Shown here one piece after another: positions 63,222-64,000 of a DNA stretch of 64,000 nt (position 1 is its first letter; every line of letters begins with the position of its first letter). Source of the DNA: Chromatiaceae bacterium (GTDB lineage: Bacteria; Pseudomonadota; Gammaproteobacteria; Chromatiales; Chromatiaceae). A program made the position numbers and the translations under genes. The DNA is taken from the NCBI GenBank assembly GCA_024235395.1, contig JACKMK010000001.1, positions 682,001 to 746,000 of the forward strand, in the 5' to 3' direction. The notes beneath the pieces were generated by a model. That model saw only the letters and a program-made list of their open reading frames with translations. It did not search any database and had not been told where the DNA came from.

Positions 63222-64000
63222 TCATCGAGGCAAAGTTGGGCGGAAGTTTATCCCAATGCTCACATACGGACTCGCGCCCAGGTCGATCTCGGGCTCGTGC
63301 CACTCGCCCTCGGTGACCCGCAGGCCGCGCAACCCGCCGACCCCGGCCTCGGCCATCAGCCAGAGGTTGCCGTGGATCCGGCGCTCGGCCGACAGGCCCA
63401 GGTCCCAGCTGTCGAGCGTGAACGAGACCCGCTCGTTGCCCGACCTCAACGACCACGAGGCCCCGGACGGCGCGGCGCCGAAACGGAACAGGGTGTCCCT
63501 GTCCGGCGCATACAGGATCGCCGGCCACGGCAGGATCGCGCTCAGCGTCCATTGGTCGCTCAGCTCCCAGGCAGCGCCGAGATATGGCAGGTAGGTATCC
63601 TCGCCGTGACCGACGTCGAAGTAGGCACCGAATACCCACCATAGTTGATCGGTCTGGGCTAAGCGCGCGAACGCGCCGCCGAGGGTCTCCCAACTCCAGG
63701 GTGCGTCGCCGAGATTCGCACGGTGCCCCAGCGGCATCACGAATGCCGCGGCCTGCCAGCGATCGTCGACCTGGCGCAGCCAACCGACCGGCACGCCGAC
63801 CGAGAGCACCTCGAACGACTGGAACGCATCGTTGCGCGCATCGAAATGCGACCAGCCCAGCCACTCGCCGACAAACACCACGTCGCGCGGACCGAGCAGG
63901 AAGGGTGCCACCGCACCCTGCGATACGGTCGTCTGGTCGAACGACAGCGACTTCGCGTCCGGGCGCCGGATCTCCGAATCGTTGTAGAAGCTCACGTCGA
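63222..64000 (-). CDS. DUF6268-like outer-membrane protein (5' end outside window)
   Basis: About 259 codons are visible; the N-terminus and any signal peptide lie beyond the window edge. The GTG at 63995 is more likely an internal Val than a start. The visible part alternates short beta strands with many aromatic residues (WLGWSHFDARNDAFQSF, WWVFGAYFDVGHG, AAWELSDQWTLSAILPW), with C-terminal SIGINFRP, like DUF6268 or porin-type barrels. It precedes the DUF3604 gene by about 95 bases on the same strand. Confidence 0.7.
   Translation of the reverse strand, partial: DVSFYNDSEIRRPDAKSLSFDQTTVSQGAVAPFLLGPRDVVFVGEWLGWSHFDARNDAFQSFEVLSVGVPVGWLRQVDDRWQAAAFVMPLGHRANLGDAPWSWETLGGAFARLAQTDQLWWVFGAYFDVGHGEDTYLPYLGAAWELSDQWTLSAILPWPAILYAPDRDTLFRFGAAPSGASWSLRSGNERVSFTLDSWDLGLSAERRIHGNLWLMAEAGVGGLRGLRVTEGEWHEPEIDLGASPYVSIGINFRPTLPR

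Overview
The window is a high-GC gammaproteobacterial chromosome segment. The flagellar/chemotaxis gene order (fliL to flhA-flhF-flhG-fliA-cheY-cheZ-cheA-cheB-motC-motD-parC-parP-cheW) is the polar-flagellum layout of Pseudomonas, Vibrio and purple or sulfur-oxidising Chromatiales-like bacteria. The gene content fits a free-living aquatic Chromatiales-like organism, but no gene here fixes the genus.

Region 1 (1-8.2 kb, + strand): the 3' part of a Cache/GAF/cyclase-like sensor is translationally coupled to an MCE (Mla-type) lipid-transport set made of a permease, a strongly degenerated ABC ATPase, an MCE substrate-binding protein and a TPR lipoprotein. A 754-residue EF-hand membrane protein and a DUF6524 membrane protein follow. 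Region 2 (8.3-13.6 kb): small housekeeping or detoxification genes, mostly on the minus strand (thioesterase, anchored glutaredoxin, GGCT-like, GFA, ABM, double 4-OT tautomerase), then a divergent LysR regulator and a GNAT acetyltransferase. Region 3 (13.6-25.5 kb): an RND efflux pump pair, a long non-coding stretch with a decayed cysteine-rich repeat, an MscS-CorA operon, a second CorA, DedA, tRNA-Ser(GGA) with a partial tandem copy of its 3' end, YbaK and a methyltransferase.

Region 4 (25.5-47.1 kb, minus strand): an AsmA protein and then one unbroken motility block, read from fliL down to a DUF2802 gene. It encodes the C-ring (FliM, FliN), the export gate (FliO, P, Q, R, FlhB, FlhA), polar placement and number control (FlhF, FlhG), sigma-28 (FliA), the chemotaxis pathway (CheY, Z, A, B, W), a MotCD stator and the ParC/ParP array-positioning pair. 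A sequence matching the sigma-54 -24/-12 consensus lies upstream of fliL and is the best-supported promoter in the window. CheA has three near-identical acidic repeats in its linker.

Region 5 (47.2-58 kb): a zinc metallopeptidase, an Atg22/UMF1-type MFS protein and the YadGH ABC transporter on the minus strand, then a + strand series of small poorly known genes (zinc ribbon, YcxB-like, hemerythrin, L7/L12-CTD-like repeat protein), an EF-G paralogue with altered GTPase motifs and a cyclic-nucleotide-binding protein. Region 6 (58-64 kb, minus strand): an envelope cluster with a DUF6268-like outer-membrane protein (cut by the window edge), a DUF3604 PHP-like periplasmic protein, a MetA-type outer-membrane protein, an anchored PpiC isomerase and HupE.

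The least explained systems are the MCE cluster with an apparent pseudo-ATPase and pseudo-cyclase partner, and the DUF3604-PpiC-HupE envelope cluster.
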